Below are positions 56,984 to 64,000 of a DNA stretch of 64,000 nt, in pieces. The translations under genes and the position numbers were made by a program. The notes under the pieces were generated by a model, which worked only from the letters and a program-made list of their open reading frames with translations, had not been told where the DNA came from and made no database searches. The stretch's first letter is position 1. Each line of letters begins with the position of its first letter. This stretch comes from an uncultured Prevotellaceae bacterium. GTDB lineage: Bacteria; Bacteroidota; Bacteroidia; Bacteroidales; Bacteroidaceae. The stretch covers positions 62,001 to 126,000 of the forward strand of contig CACYYG010000008.1 of assembly GCA_902778535.1 (NCBI GenBank), given 5' to 3'.

Positions 56984-59221
56984 TCATGCGTAGGAGTGCA
57001 TGCCGCCGAGGAAGAAATTGACACCGAAATAGGTCATCAGGATGCTGAGGAAGGCCAGTGCCATGTAGAGGTGGTACCAGCGTGGCTTCTGCAGCCATCG
57101 GATGCTCTGTGCGTGCATGGGGATGCTGTAGACAAGCAAGGTGATGAGAGCCCACACCTCCTTGGGGTCCCATCCCCAGTAGCGGCCCCACGACTGGTTG
57201 GCCCAGATGGCGCCGATGAAGATGCCGGCGGCCAGGCAGAATACTGCGGGGTAGAGCATCAGTCGGCTCATGCGCGTCAGCTGTGCCACGGCCTCCTCGT
57301 TTCCCTTGCGTGCCATGAGAATGAGAGCCGTGATGGCATTGAGCAGGATGAAGGCCAGCAGCGAGTAGGCCGCCATGATGACGCAGACGTGCAGGCTGAG
57401 CAGCGGTGAGGCGAGCACGGGCATGAGCAGCGTGATTTGCGGGTTGGCTTCGCCCATCATGGCCACCATCAGCGTCAGGCCCGCCAGCAGCAGACCGAAG
57501 GGCATGAGCAGCATGAAGCGGCGCTGCATGAAGAGGGCGATGAGCAGGCTCACCAAGGCCATGAACTGCATGGTCTCGAAACCGTTTGACAATGGCAGAT
57601 GCTGCGCTACGTAGCCTCTGAGCACGATGATGAACAGCAGATAGGCCAGTGTGGCAATGAGAATGGTGTTCATGGTTGTGCGTAGCCAGCGCGGCAGTGG
57701 CTTTCGCCTGAGCCAGTGCGCCAGATAGATGGCGAAGCTGATAATTCCCAAAGTGGTCAGCAACATGGCCAATGGGCGGGTGAAGTCGGCACCATTGTAC
57801 AGTTTCTCTGCCTTGAACAGCGTGTTGCCGGGCAGCAGGTCTGCTGCTTCTTTCTGCTGGTAGGCCTTTATCTTGTCAATGATGGCATTCATCTGCGCAT
57901 AATCGCCTTTCTTGGCAAGCTCGCCGACATCGTCCATCGTCTTTCGTATGAGTATGCATTTGTCCTCGGCCGTTTCTTGAGGTAACTGGTCGCCTTGTGA
58001 GTACCATTGCAGGTCGCCGCCGTTGCTTCTGTAGGGATAAATCTTCAGCAGCTCGCCATTGAATAGCATCAGCAGGATGTTCACCTTTTCATCGGCATCG
58101 AGGATGGCACGGGCGTCGTCCACTTTCTGCCCGCTGTAGATGGTGTTGAGAACATCATAGAGTTTATAGTCGCTGTCGGCGTGGAAATCCTGATAAGAGG
58201 CATATTTTCCGTCGATGCCTAACCGCTGTGCCACCGCAGCCTTCACCTTGATGATGGGTTGTGTGGTCCACTCGTTAGGATGGAGCATGAAGCCCATCAG
58301 CACCTGCTCGGCACTCATACCCTGATATGCAGGCTTGCCATAGAGTTTTGTGGTGAAGTCCTTCGCCAGCGTCTGCATGGGGCAAATCCGCCCGTTGTAG
58401 CATACGTAGAGGTCGCCGAAGCGGTCGGCGACATCTTTTGGCACCGTTGTCGTTGTGGCGGCAGTCAGGGGTGAGGCGGCCGTCGGAAGGAATAGTAAGG
58501 CAATCAGTAGCAGGCGTCGGAATCCCTCTTTAGGCAGCACCATCATCAGCAGCATGCTCAGGAAGAGCAGGCCGTAGCCGGTGTAGGTGATGCGCAGCCC
58601 CCAGGGGTCGTGGCTCACCATCAGGTGTGTGCCGTTCAGGTCGGGATCGTAACCTGACTGATAGAAGCGGTAGCCGCCATATTCTCCCACATTGTTCATT
58701 GATATCTGCAGCGTGTCAGCCACGGTGCCATTGCTGACAATGCTTACTTTCGACACATAGTCCATGGGTGACTGTGTGCCCGGATAGGTCTGCAGGTTGA
58801 ATTCCTCTAACTGCATCTGGAAGGGCAGCCGCTCCATGCGCTGTTTCTCAGCATTGGCGAAAATGTTGGAACGTTCGCCAGTGCGCAGCCAGACGGTGCC
58901 CTGCTCGCCCCACAGGTGGGTGACGAGAGCGCCGGCGAGGATGCACAGCAGCGACAGGTGAAGCAGCAGCGCTACCGGCCGTCGTATCCTTCCCTTCGCA
59001 GGCTTGCCCTCTCCATCCTTTTGCTTTGCGGTAATGAAGCGCCTGATGATGACGATGAGCGACGTGACGGCCGTCAGTGCCCACAGGACAATCATCCACC
59101 ATGAGGTGTAGATATTGTTAACGGCGGCTTCGTGCCCCTTGGCATGTTCAACGAATGTTGCCGCAGCGAGCATAATGCTCACTATGGCAAGTAATAGGAA
59201 GGGTATGTGTCGGAACTTCAT
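56984..59221 (-). CDS. Cytochrome c biogenesis protein CcsBA (System II fusion)
   Basis: A 745-residue membrane protein joining CcsB (N-terminal helices and a large periplasmic ResB-like part, about 1-260, with an additional soluble insertion to about 470) to CcsA (C-terminal helices). The haem-handling tryptophan motif WGRYWGWDPKE lies at 678-688, and conserved His residues occur in flanking loops (SLHVCV; PMHAQS). System II fusions attach haem to CXXCH cytochromes in the periplasm. The gene stands alone on its strand, but the two CXXCH lipoproteins at 32181 and 35275 are possible clients. Confidence 0.88.
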   Translation of the reverse strand: MKFRHIPFLLLAIVSIMLAAATFVEHAKGHEAAVNNIYTSWWMIVLWALTAVTSLIVIIRRFITAKQKDGEGKPAKGRIRRPVALLLHLSLLCILAGALVTHLWGEQGTVWLRTGERSNIFANAEKQRMERLPFQMQLEEFNLQTYPGTQSPMDYVSKVSIVSNGTVADTLQISMNNVGEYGGYRFYQSGYDPDLNGTHLMVSHDPWGLRITYTGYGLLFLSMLLMMVLPKEGFRRLLLIALLFLPTAASPLTAATTTTVPKDVADRFGDLYVCYNGRICPMQTLAKDFTTKLYGKPAYQGMSAEQVLMGFMLHPNEWTTQPIIKVKAAVAQRLGIDGKYASYQDFHADSDYKLYDVLNTIYSGQKVDDARAILDADEKVNILLMLFNGELLKIYPYRSNGGDLQWYSQGDQLPQETAEDKCILIRKTMDDVGELAKKGDYAQMNAIIDKIKAYQQKEAADLLPGNTLFKAEKLYNGADFTRPLAMLLTTLGIISFAIYLAHWLRRKPLPRWLRTTMNTILIATLAYLLFIIVLRGYVAQHLPLSNGFETMQFMALVSLLIALFMQRRFMLLMPFGLLLAGLTLMVAMMGEANPQITLLMPVLASPLLSLHVCVIMAAYSLLAFILLNAITALILMARKGNEEAVAQLTRMSRLMLYPAVFCLAAGIFIGAIWANQSWGRYWGWDPKEVWALITLLVYSIPMHAQSIRWLQKPRWYHLYMALAFLSILMTYFGVNFFLGGMHSYA

Positions 59222-59241
59222 GCTGTTATATAGAGTTGATT

Positions 59242-59412
59242 TAAGTTTCGCATTCGCTTCACTTTGGTAGTTAGAGGTAGTTAGAAGAATTTATCGGCCT
59301 TCGGCCTTAGAATTATAGGTCATTTGCTATGGTCTATGAAGGAGTTTTTGCGTAGCCATCAGTGAAGCAACTATTGACCCATAACTCCCCATAACTTCCT
59401 TTTACTACTTCT
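59242..59412 (-). repeat. Dispersed repeat R1, copy b
   Basis: Reverse-complement R1 copy, lacking the terminal CACTTGAGAAAGTTGA part. It is followed head to tail by copy c with a 156-bp offset. It lies just upstream of the CcsBA gene start. Confidence 0.78.
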
Positions 59413-59595
59413 CTTAACTTCGGTAGTTAGAGGTAGTTAGAAGAATTTATCGGCCTTCGGCCTTAGAAGTTATAGGTCATTTGTTATTGTCTATGAAGGA
59501 GTTTTTGTGTAGCCATCAGTGAAGCAACTATTGACCCATAACTCCCCATAACTTCCTTTTACTACTTCTTACTACTCCACTTGAGAAAGTTGAAT
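59413..59595 (-). repeat. Dispersed repeat R1, copy c
   Basis: Full-length reverse-complement R1 copy, ending in CTCCACTTGAGAAAGTTGA. Very close in sequence to copy a at 23590-23775. Confidence 0.8.
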
Positions 59596-59598
59596 ATA

Positions 59599-59763
59599 TT
59601 AGAACAAGTCTGAGTGGGTGCCTGTCTGAAGGAAAAGCAACGTCAGTTCCATGTCGTTCTGCTCCCATGTCATCAACCAATCTGGTTCGATGGGCACTCC
59701 CACTGCCTGTCTCTGTCGTTGCATAAACTCTGTCGTTGTCTGGTAAAGTCGTGATGTCGTTTG
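59599..59763 (-). pseudogene. C-terminal remnant of a YafQ/RelE-type toxin
   Basis: The minus-strand frame ending in TAA at 59601-59599 reads VPIEPDWLMTWEQNDMELTL followed by LFLQTGTHSDLF. IEPDWL and the end TGTHSDLF are hallmarks of YafQ-type ribosome-dependent RNase toxins. An in-frame TGA lies just upstream (59766-59764) and the N-terminal half and antitoxin are missing. It directly abuts R1 copy c, which may have arrived with the deletion. Confidence 0.65.
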
Positions 59764-59795
59764 TCATTGGGATGCACAGCATGATGCAGGAGGAA

Positions 59796-60203
59796 TTAGT
59801 CTAATTGTGATGCGAACTCCTTGATGGCAATAACTGTGAGTTTCGGCCAGTCTATCTGCTTGAGGACGTTGAAGTGCGCGTCGTTCGTCACGATGTACTC
59901 GGCATCGGCGGCTACGGCACAGTCAACAAACTTGTTGTCGTCGGCATCGGCCTCTATCAGCCCGAAATGGATATATACCTCCTGAAACTCAGTGGTATGC
60001 AGTCTGGCGATGGCCTCGACCACGTTGTGCGCAATCTCTGTAGTGGTCTTTTGGGCCAGGATTTCCTCGTACTCGTTGAGTATCTCGGTGTTGACACATA
60101 GGCAGATGCGGCCAGCCAGTATTCCGGTCCATATCTTGTGATACGGACTGCGGCTTGGCAGTGCCTGCAGCAAGCAGTTCGTGTCAAGAACGATGCGCCT
60201 CAT
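59796..60203 (-). CDS. PIN-domain toxin of a VapBC-like module
   Basis: A 135-residue PIN-domain ribonuclease. IVLDTNCLLQAL gives the first catalytic Asp near residue 6, NEYEEIL the Glu, and DADDNKFVDCAVAADAEYIV plus TNDAHF the later acidic residues, so the metal site looks complete. ATG at 60203 is chosen so that the first strand starts at the N-terminus. It overlaps the antitoxin gene by 20 bp. It should be held inactive by that partner. Confidence 0.82.
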   Translation of the reverse strand: MRRIVLDTNCLLQALPSRSPYHKIWTGILAGRICLCVNTEILNEYEEILAQKTTTEIAHNVVEAIARLHTTEFQEVYIHFGLIEADADDNKFVDCAVAADAEYIVTNDAHFNVLKQIDWPKLTVIAIKEFASQLD

Positions 60204-60414
60204 AGGTGTAGGGGGTGCGCATGTGCTCTGCGCCCCATTGTTCGATGGTGTCTGCATTGATAACTCCCTCATCCCACAGTGCATCAATGGCTTTCTGAGC
60301 CTTCTGTGCGAAATAGTGGGCCAAAAGGTTCTTGAACTCGTTGAGTTCCGCCTCCGACGTGATGCTGTTCAGGGCGTTCAGCAGTTCCAGTTGTGCCATT
60401 TGTGAATAACTCAT
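60184..60414 (-). CDS. Antitoxin partner of the PIN toxin
   Basis: A 76-residue helical, acidic protein (MSYSQMAQLELLNALNSITS) encoded directly before the PIN toxin and overlapping it by 20 bp. The helical N-terminus and Trp-containing tail (ALWDEGVINADTIEQWGAEH) fit small antitoxins of PIN-family toxins, though no DNA-binding fold is obvious. Confidence 0.72.
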   Translation of the reverse strand: MSYSQMAQLELLNALNSITSEAELNEFKNLLAHYFAQKAQKAIDALWDEGVINADTIEQWGAEHMRTPYTYEAHRS

Positions 60415-60440
60415 ATTGTTCCGTATTTAGAAATATGCTG

Positions 60441-60448
60441 CAAAGATA
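60441..60448 (-). promoter_or_regulatory. -7 box of the PIN toxin-antitoxin operon
   Basis: TATCTTTG on the minus strand, 27 bp before the antitoxin ATG at 60414. Confidence 0.6.
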
Positions 60449-60596
60449 AACAAAAAACAGCAAAGTAATTGCGTTTTGCCGTAAAAAGTGCAGAAAAGAT
60501 GAATGCTGCCCGCGAGGTGCTGAGGATGTGAATGATGTTGTTCATTGCCTGATAAGTTTTTATGTGAATATTAATGTTTAATTCGATAGTTATTTG

Positions 60597-60604
60597 TATA
60601 TTTG
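60597..60604 (+). promoter_or_regulatory. -7 box of the RelE-type module
   Basis: TATATTTG, 27 bp before the ATG at 60632. The two toxin-antitoxin promoters diverge across about 150 bp without a gene. Confidence 0.55.
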
Positions 60605-60631
60605 CAGCCAGAAAACAAACATGTTAGGATT

Positions 60632-60886
60632 ATGACGACAATACAGTTGAACAATCTCTGGACGTATATCCAAGGGATGGCGTTGAAGAAAAAGGATCGC
60701 GAGTGGCTGGCCGGAAAGCTGCTGGAGCCTACCGCTGACGATGCTAAGACCGCCCGGCAGAAGGCGTATGTGAAAGAGTCGTTGTACCGCGCACTCGACG
60801 AGGTGGAAGCCGCCAAGCGGGAAGGACGCAAACTGAAGACGTTGGACGAGTTCCTTGAGGAACTGGAAGAAGAACCTGCGGTATGA
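60632..60886 (+). CDS. Antitoxin of a RelE-type module
   Basis: An 84-residue helical protein (MTTIQLNNLWTYIQGMALKK, ending in an acidic helix EFLEELEEEPAV). The order antitoxin-toxin with a 4-bp ATGA overlap is standard. The central KDREWLAGKL and the following helix resemble small Bacteroidales antitoxins paired with RelE-like toxins. Confidence 0.7.
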   Translation: MTTIQLNNLWTYIQGMALKKKDREWLAGKLLEPTADDAKTARQKAYVKESLYRALDEVEAAKREGRKLKTLDEFLEELEEEPAV

Positions 60887-61131
60887 AAGTGACGATTTCC
60901 ACCACCGACGAGTTTGACAGGCGTGCTCGCCGTCTTGCCAAAAAGTACAAATCGTTGAAGGATGACCTGAGATCCTTTCAGCAAGAGATGATGGAGAACC
61001 CACTCATGGGCACTGACCTCGGCCGTGGCGTGCGCAAGATTCGCATGGCCATCGGTTCGAAAGGCAAGGGTAAGAGCGGTGGAGCCCGTGTGCTGACGCT
61101 GACCGTGCTGGTAAGTGAAGATGCTTTTTGA
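60883..61131 (+). pseudogene. RelE-type toxin truncated at the C-terminus
   Basis: The 82 codons match the first three quarters of a Bacteroidales RelE-like toxin (KYKSLKDDLRSF, then GKGKSGGARVLTLTVLVSED). The frame ends at GATGCTTTTTGA, where relatives continue with a strand like TLLTIYDKSE and a helix of about 30 residues. A GGTGAGCACC palindrome and repeat R2 begin immediately after. Loss of the last strand and helix should destroy or alter activity. Confidence 0.6.
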
Positions 61132-61142
61132 AGGAAAAAGCG

Positions 61143-61152
61143 GTGAGCACCG
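61143..61152. repeat. Solo GGTGAGCACC palindrome
   Basis: Same 10-mer as the pair at 2471-2501, here immediately after the truncated toxin gene and before R2 copy b. Confidence 0.5.
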
Positions 61153-61221
61153 GTTCAATCTGTGTTATAGATACTCACAAGGTCCTCAAACACTTCCATA
61201 AAGAAGTATTCTGGTTAGTGC

Positions 61222-61642
61222 AAATTGTAAAGAAAAACGTTTCCGAATTTTTTACAAACAAAAAAGAGCAATCTAGGAGTGAAATGGTCGTTTTTACGCG
61301 CTTCAGATTCAAGAAAAAGAAGTGGGGAAACAGGAAAAATGCACACTCGTGCATGATTTGTGCAGCTTTTCGGCCTTCTGAAGGACCTATTTTGGCGTAA
61401 AAACGGCTGATTTGTGCTGATGAAGATGCTCCCTGTGAAAAAAAGGCATTGACTTTTTTTCATGGGGATATACCTTTTTTTATGCGGGGAGGCTCGCTGT
61501 AAGCAGCGAAAAGGCGTAAGCTGCTATCAGTCAACGGGATAGCAACCCCTCTCATTTTTCGCTTATTTGCAAGGAAAGAATCCCGGCTTCGTTCCGATGC
61601 CATTCTCAGCCACGTTAAACCCCTCAAAATGCCCTGTTTTGT
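61222..61642 (-). repeat. Dispersed repeat R2, copy b
   Basis: Reverse-complement partner of 6024-6447, with the same order of conserved blocks (for example GAGAATGGC, ATGAGAGGGGTT, AAAAAAAGGTATATCCC, AAAAGCTGCACAAA). The copies differ by small insertions and deletions that break any common reading frame. It fills the gap between the toxin remnant and the AlkZ-like gene. Confidence 0.7.
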
Positions 61643-61662
61643 AAAGATTTTTGATCATTCAT

Positions 61663-62697
61663 TCAGATGCTATAACCAATGTACTTTTGCCAAGCCTCTT
61701 GCAAATCCTCTGAATGGTAGCCGTTTTCAAAAAAGTTCACCTGACAGTCTTCGCGGAAGGGTGACCAGTTGCCACAGATGATGCCGTCGCGGGCGATGAT
61801 GGGCTGGAAGATGCCGCTATTGTTGTGGGCGTGGTGGCGGTGCTCTGGCGGTAGTACGATGTCGCGCGACTTATAGCCGATGAGGTATTCGTCGTAGGGG
61901 GGAATCAGCAGGAACTTGCCTTTTCTGAATCCTCGTGTGCGGCAATTGTCTGTCAGGTAGAATTGCCGTTCTTTGCATCTCTCTATGTGGATGGAGTTGC
62001 CCAAGAGCGCAATGCCCCTGCGGCAGTCGCTGACATTCAGGCCCGACCACCAAACGAAGTCCTCCAGCGTGGCTGGCTGGCGGCTCTGGAAGTATTTGCG
62101 GGTAAAGCGCATCAGCGCTTCGTCCCTGTCTATGCTGTCCGTGCGTTTTACCTTATTCGCGGTCAGTGCGTAGGTGGCTTTCATGGGTTGCAGGTTTCCG
62201 CTACAGAGAACGCCCGACATTTCTGCCATGCGGATGTGGTACGACAGCCGATGGTCGTCCATCTGCATGTTTCTCGTCGCCAACGCCTGAACAAAATCCT
62301 CCTTCGTCACACTCCCCTTGTCGGCTGCCGTCTGGGCTAAGATGTCTCTGACGCGCATGAGTTCATCGTCGGGAATCGAGATTTTGTTGCTGCTCATCCA
62401 TCCTTTGGTGACGCTGATGGCCTTGGGGGCACAGAGGTCGACCATCATCGAATAGTCTTCGGCGGTCACTAGTTGCCAAGTGCCTCTCATCAGGTGAAGA
62501 CGAATAATCCGTCCGCTGTCGAAAGCCTCCTTGAAGGCCTGATGCGAGGGCTTGCGGGTACGCATCTCCACAGCCCACCGCATCATGCGGTATTCCTGTG
62601 CCTGCATGGCACCCATGTGGCCGACCACCTCTTCAGGATTGCTGAACTGAGGTGCCATCAGCTGCTGGTTGAGAAGTCGGATGGCTACGGGATTCAT
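61663..62697 (-). CDS. Winged-helix AlkZ-like (HTH_42) protein
   Basis: A 344-residue cytosolic protein of the winged-helix superfamily that includes the DNA glycosylases AlkZ and YcaQ/AlkX. AMQAQEYRMMRWAVEMR near residues 30-46 carries the paired Gln motif (QAQ) which in AlkZ is catalytic. RLHLMRGTWQLVTAED and the C-terminal FLLIPPYDEYLIGYKSRD are family hallmarks. It may excise alkylated or cross-linked bases; the specific lesion is unknown. R1 copy d lies just upstream of its start. Confidence 0.8.
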   Translation of the reverse strand: MNPVAIRLLNQQLMAPQFSNPEEVVGHMGAMQAQEYRMMRWAVEMRTRKPSHQAFKEAFDSGRIIRLHLMRGTWQLVTAEDYSMMVDLCAPKAISVTKGWMSSNKISIPDDELMRVRDILAQTAADKGSVTKEDFVQALATRNMQMDDHRLSYHIRMAEMSGVLCSGNLQPMKATYALTANKVKRTDSIDRDEALMRFTRKYFQSRQPATLEDFVWWSGLNVSDCRRGIALLGNSIHIERCKERQFYLTDNCRTRGFRKGKFLLIPPYDEYLIGYKSRDIVLPPEHRHHAHNNSGIFQPIIARDGIICGNWSPFREDCQVNFFENGYHSEDLQEAWQKYIGYSI

Positions 62698-62727
62698 GGT
62701 CTTGTTTCTAATGTCTCATTACATCAC

Positions 62728-62860
62728 TCAACTTTCTCAAGTGGAGTAGTAAGAAGTAGTAAAAGGAAGTTATGGGGAGTTATGGGTCAATAGTTGCTTC
62801 ACTGATGGCTACGCAAAAACTCCTTCAACTACAGAAGTTAAGCGAATACGAAACTTAAAT
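62728..62860 (+). repeat. Dispersed repeat R1, copy d (internally deleted)
   Basis: Starts with TCAACTTTCTCAAGTGGAG like copy a and follows it to AACTCCTTCA. It then lacks about 65 bp (including the GGCCGAAGGCC part) and resumes at ACTACAGAAGTTAAGCG. The outer 20 bp (GCGAATACGAAACTTAAAT) are shared with copy b, extending the repeat beyond the end visible in copy a. Confidence 0.75.
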
Positions 62861-62879
62861 TACATCACCTTTACTGCCA

Positions 62880-63791
62880 TCATTTCTTCCAGCGTTTTAA
62901 CATCGGGAAGAAGCCCCGCATCATCTGCTTGTATTCTTCCTTTGTCATAGGCTTGGGCATCTGTTTGTTGACTTCATCTACAAACTGGGCGCAGTGCTCA
63001 ATCATTTCGTCCATCGTGCACTCTTGCAGGAATTTTCCATCCTTATAGCAATATTGGCAATAGTCGAAGTTGGTGCTGCCGTCAGCATTTGTTCCGAAGT
63101 CTTCAATGCGGGTCAGGGGCATGCCGCAACTCTGGCAGAACTGAGGCAGCTGGCCTTCGCGGAAAGCCTTCTCTTTCTTTGTAAATGTTGCATCGTAGGC
63201 CTCGAAAGCCTCCGGGTTGTCGTCGGCGACGAAGTATCCCTTTGGCGGACAATAGGTGGCCTCGGCAATGCCATTCGATGTCAGCCAGCCGGGGATGAGC
63301 TCTTGGGCGAGGAAGTAAGGCACTTCGGCATCCTTCGGCTCGGTGTGATAGTGGATGTTCAGCTTGCTGGCGAGCCCGAAGCCTGCATGACGGTAGAACC
63401 CGATGTTGCCCTCCATGCAGAGGAACCCGATGCCCATGTCGCGGGCTTTCTCCAGTGCATGCTGCAGTAACTTCAGGCCATAGCCCTTGCGCTTGTAGTC
63501 GGGATGAATGCTGATGGGCCCGAATGTCCACGACGGTTTGCGGCTGCCGTCTTCAAGCACCAGTTCTGCCTTTGAGAACATGATGTGGCCGATGATCTTG
63601 CCAGGCGACAGGTGCTCACCATCGCTTTCCTCCATCACGAAGTCCAACTCAGGAATGAAGTCGGGGTTGTTTCTAAACTGGTTGAGCACGTAGTGTTCCG
63701 TGCAGCCTGGGCGATAGACGTTCCAGAATGACTCACGCGTGAGATTCTCTACCTCACGATAATCTTTGGGTTGTTCTAATCTGATATTCAT
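62880..63791 (-). CDS. GNAT acetyltransferase with C-terminal zinc ribbon
   Basis: A 303-residue two-domain protein. Residues 1-195 form a GNAT N-acetyltransferase; ISIHPDYKRKGYGLKLLQHA near 94-113 carries the acetyl-CoA pyrophosphate loop, and GFYRHAGFGLAS the last strands. Residues about 215-303 hold a zinc ribbon with Cys219/Cys222 (CQSCGMPL) and Cys245/Cys248 (CQYC), a domain also found alone in Bacteroidales. ATG at 63791 (MNIRLEQPKDYREV) starts the GNAT strand directly; an upstream in-frame ATG at 63881 is unlikely. It begins 2 bp after the upstream gene on this strand. Confidence 0.85.
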   Translation of the reverse strand: MNIRLEQPKDYREVENLTRESFWNVYRPGCTEHYVLNQFRNNPDFIPELDFVMEESDGEHLSPGKIIGHIMFSKAELVLEDGSRKPSWTFGPISIHPDYKRKGYGLKLLQHALEKARDMGIGFLCMEGNIGFYRHAGFGLASKLNIHYHTEPKDAEVPYFLAQELIPGWLTSNGIAEATYCPPKGYFVADDNPEAFEAYDATFTKKEKAFREGQLPQFCQSCGMPLTRIEDFGTNADGSTNFDYCQYCYKDGKFLQECTMDEMIEHCAQFVDEVNKQMPKPMTKEEYKQMMRGFFPMLKRWKK

Positions 63792-63793
63792 TG

Positions 63794-64000
63794 TTAAGTA
63801 GGTGTTATTGTTGCCCGATTTAGAATAATAGCATAAAGCAGAAAAACGGCTGCCGTAAATGCCAGATAGGCATAACAGCAAGGCAGGGGAATCTCCGGGG
63901 GAGTGCTATCCATGCCAGAGAGCGCAACAACCAAAGCAGGATGGATGCAACCGATTAGGAAAAGCAGGGGAAAAATGATAATCCAGGGCTTATAGCCCGC
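63794..64000 (-). CDS. Partial membrane protein, C-terminus only
   Basis: 69 codons enter from the right edge and end with TAA at 63796-63794. Two hydrophobic helices are visible (PWIIIFPLLFLIGCIHPALV and CYAYLAFTAAVFLLYAIIL). It ends 2 bp before the GNAT start, so both are probably in one operon. No family can be named from this fragment. Confidence 0.6.
   Translation of the reverse strand, partial: AGYKPWIIIFPLLFLIGCIHPALVVALSGMDSTPPEIPLPCCYAYLAFTAAVFLLYAIILNRATITPT

Noticed and set aside
59528-59782. 84-codon minus-strand frame over the YafQ remnant and R1
   Set aside because: The YafQ signature lies in another frame, and the C-terminal part is just translated R1 repeat that also appears at 62728.
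61215-61463. 82-codon frame in R2 copy b
   Set aside because: It uses a different frame from copy a and is broken there by insertions and deletions.

Overview
The window looks like a chromosomal segment of a Prevotella-type Bacteroidales bacterium (Prevotella, Segatella or Xylanibacter). The signs are TAnnTTTG promoter boxes (often TATCTTTG), AT-rich start regions mostly without Shine-Dalgarno sequences, three SusC/SusD pairs, short Prevotella-style C-terminal tails on secreted proteins, and the bacteroidal order rpsU-xer-hpf-tRNAs-tuf-secE-nusG-rplKAJL-rpoBC. No transposase, phage gene or CRISPR-cas locus is visible.

Layout. 1-2412 (minus): a tight operon of small genes (DUF4250, unknown, iron-sulfur-type flavodoxin, unknown, YqiA-like esterase, membrane protein cut by the window edge). 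2597-5854 (plus): YjbQ protein, a 49-residue ORF, a CotH-like secreted protein and two small unknown genes. 6491-30303: a large glycan-uptake region. A regulator with a degenerate receiver domain diverges from a six-gene cluster laid out like the xylan utilisation system (susC-susD-susC-susD-DUF1735 lipoprotein-GH10-like protein). A secreted protein with repeated binding modules follows, then a second susC-susD-lipoprotein operon. Both operons start with the same upstream element, promoter spacing and hairpin leader, so they are probably co-regulated. The GH10-like protein has lost its nucleophile, and no clearly active glycoside hydrolase is present. 30374-36762: two tandem copies of a gene pair (DUF6057 membrane protein plus PD40 lipoprotein with a CXXCH haem motif). 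37192-51944: the translation/transcription block with five tRNAs, ending at rpoC. 51945-53288: an MNT-HEPN toxin-antitoxin pair between two identical 99-bp copies of the rpoC 3-prime end. 53289-56531: a large GLUG-type secreted protein and a small peptide. 56984-59221: a CcsBA cytochrome c assembly protein, which could mature the CXXCH lipoproteins. 59599-61131: a cluster of intact and broken toxin-antitoxin genes. 61663-64000: an AlkZ-like protein, a GNAT acetyltransferase with zinc ribbon, and a partial membrane protein.

Non-coding structure is rich. Two dispersed repeat families (R1 about 180 bp, four copies plus a fragment; R2 about 420 bp, two copies) lie between genes. Three short arrays of palindromes have different sequences but share one geometry: two arms around 3 nt, with 5 nt between units. 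Heptad direct repeats sit just before several start codons inside operons. All functional calls rest on reading motifs by eye; no database search was run.
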